A stretch of 14,321 nt of DNA from contig CAYTFK010000176.1 of the NCBI GenBank assembly GCA_964436865.1, positions 1 to 14,321 on the forward strand. Direction: 5' to 3'. This document shows, piece by piece, positions 14,049 through 14,321 of this stretch. Origin of the DNA: JAXGPP01 sp964436865. GTDB taxonomy: Bacteria > Planctomycetota > Planctomycetia > Pirellulales > Thermoguttaceae. The translations under genes were made by a program, and so were the position numbers. The number at the start of each line of letters is the position of its first letter. The first letter of the stretch is position 1. The notes under the pieces are model-generated. The model was not told the DNA's origin, made no database searches, and saw only the letters and a program-made list of their open reading frames with translations.

Positions 14049-14139
14049 TCGCCCCTTCGGGGTTGGATGCACAGGGAGTGAACCTGATGCCCAGGTGCTT
14101 ACGCCCCTGGCTATGAACGGCCGCCCCTCCGGGGCGGCG
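14049..14139. repeat. Cluster of C/G hairpins (dispersed-repeat type)
   Basis: Three short inverted repeats lie in about 90 bases: CCCC/GGGG around TTC (14052-14062), CCAGG/CCTGG (about 14091-14110), and GCCGCCCC/GGGGCGGC around TCC (14120-14138, perfect 8 bp). The CGCCCCTTCGGGG and GCCCCTCCGGGGC wording is, from recollection, typical of repeats scattered in planctomycete intergenic DNA. Confidence 0.5.
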
Positions 14140-14215
14140 TCGCGGCTGCCCGTACGAGGTCCGCTCGTGGTCGGATTTGGTGGCGGGGCAGTTGGGACTC
14201 GAGTCAACGCTCTAT

Positions 14216-14235
14216 CCCCGCGGTCGTCCGCGGGG
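14216..14235. repeat. Perfect 8-bp palindrome with 4-base loop
   Basis: CCCCGCGG (14216-14223) and CCGCGGGG (14228-14235) around TCGT. Very stable hairpin, in the palindrome-rich end of the window after the RAYT remnant. Confidence 0.5.
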
Positions 14236-14268
14236 GAAGCCGGCGTGAACGCGGGTGTGCGAGAAACT

Positions 14269-14301
14269 GCGCATATGGCGCATTTGTTCCAATATATGCG
14301 C
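14269..14301. repeat. REP-like inverted repeat
   Basis: GCGCATAT (14269-14276) pairs with ATATGCGC (14294-14301); an alternative pairing uses GGCGCAT (14277-14283) with ATGCGCC (14296-14302). On the minus strand it is led by AAGGGGACAGGCGCATATAT, close in form to the GGGGACAGGC... palindromes that accompany RAYT genes in planctomycetes (recollection, not checked). It lies about 350 bases from the RAYT remnant. Confidence 0.5.
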
Positions 14302-14321
14302 CTGTCCCCTTAACCTTCTCC

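Noticed and set aside
14049..14301. Possible CRISPR array from several short repeats at the right end
   Set aside because: The palindromes differ in sequence and spacing; there is no constant repeat with unique spacers and no cas gene.

Overview
The window looks like a chromosomal piece of a planctomycete, probably Pirellulales-like. This is an inference from several signs together: high-GC coding regions, a DUF1080 (3-keto-disaccharide hydrolase-type) exoprotein, a large secreted right-handed beta-helix protein, a Tat-exported C_GCAxxG_C_C protein, a class II xylose isomerase, loosely packed genes on both strands, and a decayed RAYT (REP-associated Y1 transposase) with palindromic repeats. 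No rRNA, tRNA or CRISPR array was seen. The assembly has a 100-N gap at 6800-6899.

Layout. 2-586 (-): 3'-truncated C_GCAxxG_C_C protein with a twin-arginine signal, downstream of ilvD. 713-2551 (-): dihydroxy-acid dehydratase. Divergent from it, 2773-3414 (+) is a secreted DUF1080 protein and 3422-4036 (+) a YihX-like HAD phosphatase only 7 bases later. An inverted repeat with 16-bp arms (4043-4126) separates the HAD gene from the convergent xylose isomerase (4138-5448, -). 5751-6545 (+) is a TPR protein with a probable lipobox. 6710-8845 (+) is a hybrid sensor kinase with two receiver domains, its sensor part interrupted by the gap. It overlaps tail-to-tail by 20 bases with a 782-aa secreted beta-helix protein (8826-11174, -).

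From about 11175 to 12784 I find no convincing protein gene. This stretch holds hairpins, a diverged direct repeat, a 14-bp tandem repeat, purine-rich low-complexity DNA, and one very good sigma70-type promoter (11965-11994, -) that reads into no good ORF and is followed by a terminator-like hairpin, so a small RNA is possible. 12785-13609 (-) is an unrecognised protein gene of lower GC than its neighbours. 13688 to about 13925 is a frameshifted RAYT remnant lacking its HUH motif, and the last 300 bases are a cluster of palindromes of the kind found near RAYT genes.

Working together: DUF1080, HAD phosphatase, xylose isomerase and the beta-helix protein fit extracellular polysaccharide breakdown plus sugar and sugar-phosphate handling; ilvD is branched-chain amino acid synthesis. 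Five starts share a GGAG ribosome-binding site 6-8 bases upstream (586, 2773, 5448, 11174, and an internal candidate at 13537), which helped choose starts. I did not find a complete, clearly new multi-gene system; the best leads are the orphan promoter/possible small RNA, the orphan gene, and the RAYT-repeat neighbourhood.
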